Shown piece after piece: positions 62,195 to 64,000 of a DNA stretch of 64,000 bases. The notes under the pieces are model-generated. The model ran no database searches. It saw only the letters and a list, made by a program, of their open reading frames with translations, and had not been told where the DNA came from. The stretch covers positions 744,001-808,000 of the forward strand of contig NZ_PJMU01000002.1 of NCBI RefSeq assembly GCF_002846395.1, written 5' to 3'. The number at the start of each line of letters is the position of its first letter. Within the stretch, counting starts at the first letter, position 1. The DNA is from Pontibacter ramchanderi. Its GTDB lineage: Bacteria > Bacteroidota > Bacteroidia > Cytophagales > Hymenobacteraceae. A program made the position numbers and the translations under genes.

Positions 62195-62812
62195 ATGAAG
62201 AAACTACTACTCGCGGCCGGCATGGCCTTTATGTTCGCTTCCTGCGCCCAACAGCCACAGGCCAGCAATGTACCGCCACAAACTGAGGAACTGGAAGAGG
62301 TGCCTGAAATGCAGCAGCTGGCCTCGCCGGTAACGGCTACGCAACAGGCTTTCTTCTCCGAGCTCAGCAAACTATGCGGCAAGAGCTTCCGGGGCAAAGC
62401 CGTGTTTCCGGCCGATGGCAAAGACCCTTTTGCCGGTAAGGAGCTGACCATGCACGTGCGCGAGTGTTCCGACGAGGTAATCCGTATTCCTTTTCACGTG
62501 GGCGAAGACAAATCCAGAACGTGGGTGTTCACTAAAATGGAAGAAGGCCTGCAGCTGAAGCATGACCACCGCCACGAAGACGGCACCCCGGACGAAGTGA
62601 CCATGTACGGTGGCATTGCCCTGGACACAGACGATGCAACTACCATGCGCTTCCCCGCCGACGCTTTTACCGCCCAACTTATACCTGCCGCCGCTACTAA
62701 CGAGTGGAACGTAGTGTTGAGCGCCGACGGCCGCACGTTCAGCTACATCCTCAAGCGCGACAACCAGCTGCGCTTCCAGGCCGATTTTGACCTGACCCAG
62801 CCAATTAACTAG
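62195..62812 (+). CDS. Lipoprotein of unknown function
   Basis: From ATG before KKLLLAAGM the 205-residue protein has lipobox FASC near residue 18. The rest contains SKLCGKSFRGKAVFPADGKD, LTMHVRECSDEVIRIPFHVGEDKSRTWVF and LKHDHRHEDGTPDEVTMYGG, with conserved-looking acidic/His patches. No family function known to me. The longer frame to 62096 runs through several AGGTATA words and is not believable. Confidence 0.75.
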   Translation: MKKLLLAAGMAFMFASCAQQPQASNVPPQTEELEEVPEMQQLASPVTATQQAFFSELSKLCGKSFRGKAVFPADGKDPFAGKELTMHVRECSDEVIRIPFHVGEDKSRTWVFTKMEEGLQLKHDHRHEDGTPDEVTMYGGIALDTDDATTMRFPADAFTAQLIPAAATNEWNVVLSADGRTFSYILKRDNQLRFQADFDLTQPIN

Positions 62813-62838
62813 TCTATACCTGCTGTACCTTAAAAATC

Positions 62839-62873
62839 AAAACCCCCAAAGCCACGACAGCTTTGGGGGTTTT
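62839..62873. terminator. Terminator between convergent genes
   Basis: AAAACCCCCAAAGC and GCTTTGGGGGTTTT form a perfect 14-base stem; usable by both genes. Confidence 0.92.
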
Positions 62874-62893
62874 TGGTTAGAATCGTTTCAACC

Positions 62894-64000
62894 TTAGGAT
62901 TTCGAAAGCTGTTTCTTCAGCACCTGGTAATCTATAAAGTAAAGTATGCGCAGCGACAGGCTGTTGGTCTGCGGGCCCGTGATGGTACGGGTAAAGTTTT
63001 CGTGGTAGCGCGGCACAATATCACCCTGGCTTTCCAGAATCGCGTTCTTCCACATCAGGCTGATTTCGCTACCCGGCGCAAACCACCACGAGTAGATCAT
63101 GTCGATGTTAAAGGTATTGAAGTTGATGTTGTGGTTCGGGAGCTCGCCGTCTGCAAAATAGCCGCCGTTCGGGTACGCATCCGTGAGCAACTCCCCTTTG
63201 TCGCCGAGCCTGAAAAAGCGATTGTACTCGGCCTTGGACCAGTAGTGCCGCGCCCGCAGCGATAGCGACATGCGGTTGTTGAAGATGTAGGAGCTGGTCA
63301 GTTCATTTGATACCGTGTTCACGTCGCGCAGACCGAAGATGATGTCGTGGCTTCTACCGGCATCGGTTGTGCGGGTGAAATGGTTTGCATAGCCCATGTC
63401 GTCGAGCCTGATGTTGCGGTTATACCTGTACACGAACATCAGCTTGTCGTTGACGCGGTAGCGGGGCGCAATGGAGTAGCTGAAGCTCTGGCGGTCGTGC
63501 TCATCGAAGGTGCGGTAATTGAGCTCCACGTCCAGGGCCAGTTTCTTGCGGTAGTCCGAGGAGATCCAAGTGCCGATGCTGTGATTGACTGGGAAGGCAT
63601 AGTAGCGGCCATTCACACGCGGCTCAAAAAAATCGTAGGTCACGACAGGCTCCAGGTTAAAGAAGGTGCCCATGCTCAGGAAGTTGCGGAACGTGCCGCT
63701 CACCCGGCCATAGATCACGAAATTCTGGAAATCGTCGGGCTTATACCGGCGGCTGTACTGCGCACCCAATTGGGTGTTCATGTTGAGTAGTTTCCAGAAC
63801 GGCTGGTAAATGTTATACCTTAGGTTCAGGTCCTCGTCCACGGTGTTGCGGATGAAGTTGATGCCCATGTCGTTCGGGTCGTAGGTGTCGGACTTCATGG
63901 AATGGGTGAACCGGTACTGAAAATTGCCACTTACCTTGCCCCCTCCCACGCTGTACATATGCCCCAGCTGCGCGTCGCCGGGGTAATATTTCTGGCTCAG
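62894..64000 (-). CDS. DUF5916 family protein, C-terminal part (cut by window edge)
   Basis: The frame stays open to position 64000, giving ~368 residues of the C-terminal beta-barrel. NFQYRFTHSMKSDTYDPND, RYRVNDKLMFVYRYNRN and ISLMWKNAILESQGD are typical of DUF5916 proteins, large Bacteroidota outer-membrane proteins with an N-terminal carbohydrate-binding-like domain (outside the window). The conserved DPNDMG stretch is the family hallmark. Function unknown. Confidence 0.85.
   Translation of the reverse strand: MSQKYYPGDAQLGHMYSVGGGKVSGNFQYRFTHSMKSDTYDPNDMGINFIRNTVDEDLNLRYNIYQPFWKLLNMNTQLGAQYSRRYKPDDFQNFVIYGRVSGTFRNFLSMGTFFNLEPVVTYDFFEPRVNGRYYAFPVNHSIGTWISSDYRKKLALDVELNYRTFDEHDRQSFSYSIAPRYRVNDKLMFVYRYNRNIRLDDMGYANHFTRTTDAGRSHDIIFGLRDVNTVSNELTSSYIFNNRMSLSLRARHYWSKAEYNRFFRLGDKGELLTDAYPNGGYFADGELPNHNINFNTFNIDMIYSWWFAPGSEISLMWKNAILESQGDIVPRYHENFTRTITGPQTNSLSLRILYFIDYQVLKKQLSKS

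Overview
The window reads as chromosome of a Bacteroidota member, most likely order Cytophagales and close to Pontibacter/Hymenobacteraceae. The support is a type IX secretion C-terminal domain on a large exported protease, lineage-typical families (BT_3928-type DoxX protein, DUF1599, DUF4295, DUF4403, DUF5522, DUF5916), promoters of the form TTTG/TTG, about 20 bases, TAnnTTTG, almost no Shine-Dalgarno sequences, and many exported beta-barrels and lipoproteins. Coding DNA is GC-rich and intergenic DNA is AT-rich. I see no phage, insertion sequence, CRISPR array, rRNA or replication origin; there is one tRNA (Asn, GTT).

Layout. 1-2.9 kb: a phenolic-lipid type operon (FAD oxidoreductase, type III polyketide synthase, SAM methyltransferase) and two tiny membrane proteins. 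2.9-11.7 kb: HDAC-like deacetylase, exported proteins, a PfpI-like protein, two thioredoxin-fold proteins, NlpC/P60, DUF1232 and YgjP proteins. 11.8-18.7 kb: leftward operon TetR - TolC - adaptor - RND pump - serine-less acyl-carrier-like protein. 19-21.6 kb: LiaF-like sensor, LytS-type kinase and LytTR regulator. 21.8-24.6 kb: pheS, 3-hydroxyacyl-CoA dehydrogenase, a degenerate Rieske lipoprotein and tRNA-Asn. 25-30.7 kb: fatty acid hydroxylase, aroK, the BT_3928/DUF1599 pair split by an AT-rich alpha/beta hydrolase between inverted G-rich repeats, then folP-cdaA. 31-36 kb: small membrane proteins and kbl/tdh (threonine to glycine) around a Pro/Ala repeat protein. 36-44.9 kb: beta-barrel, DUF4403 and its decayed duplicate, YihY, rlmN, thioesterase, mnmD and glutathione peroxidase. 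45-54.8 kb: MTHFS-bshC, rimO, ftsY, DUF4295, rpmG, an exported aminopeptidase P and rpmB. 54.9-64 kb: rocD, DUF2007, hemB, the 1253-residue S8 protease, a lipoprotein and a truncated DUF5916 protein.

The strongest unexplained signal is not a gene. The 7-mer AGGTATA (usually CAGGTATAG or AAGGTATAG) or its complement occurs about 140 times by hand count, roughly 18-fold above the ~8 expected at equal base frequencies. It lies in genes in all reading frames, in spacers and in terminator hairpins, and is often arranged as inverted pairs. This resembles DNA uptake sequences or HIP1-type iterated words; I know of no described function for it here. A second intergenic word, GACAAARGAC, occurs eight times in four spacers.
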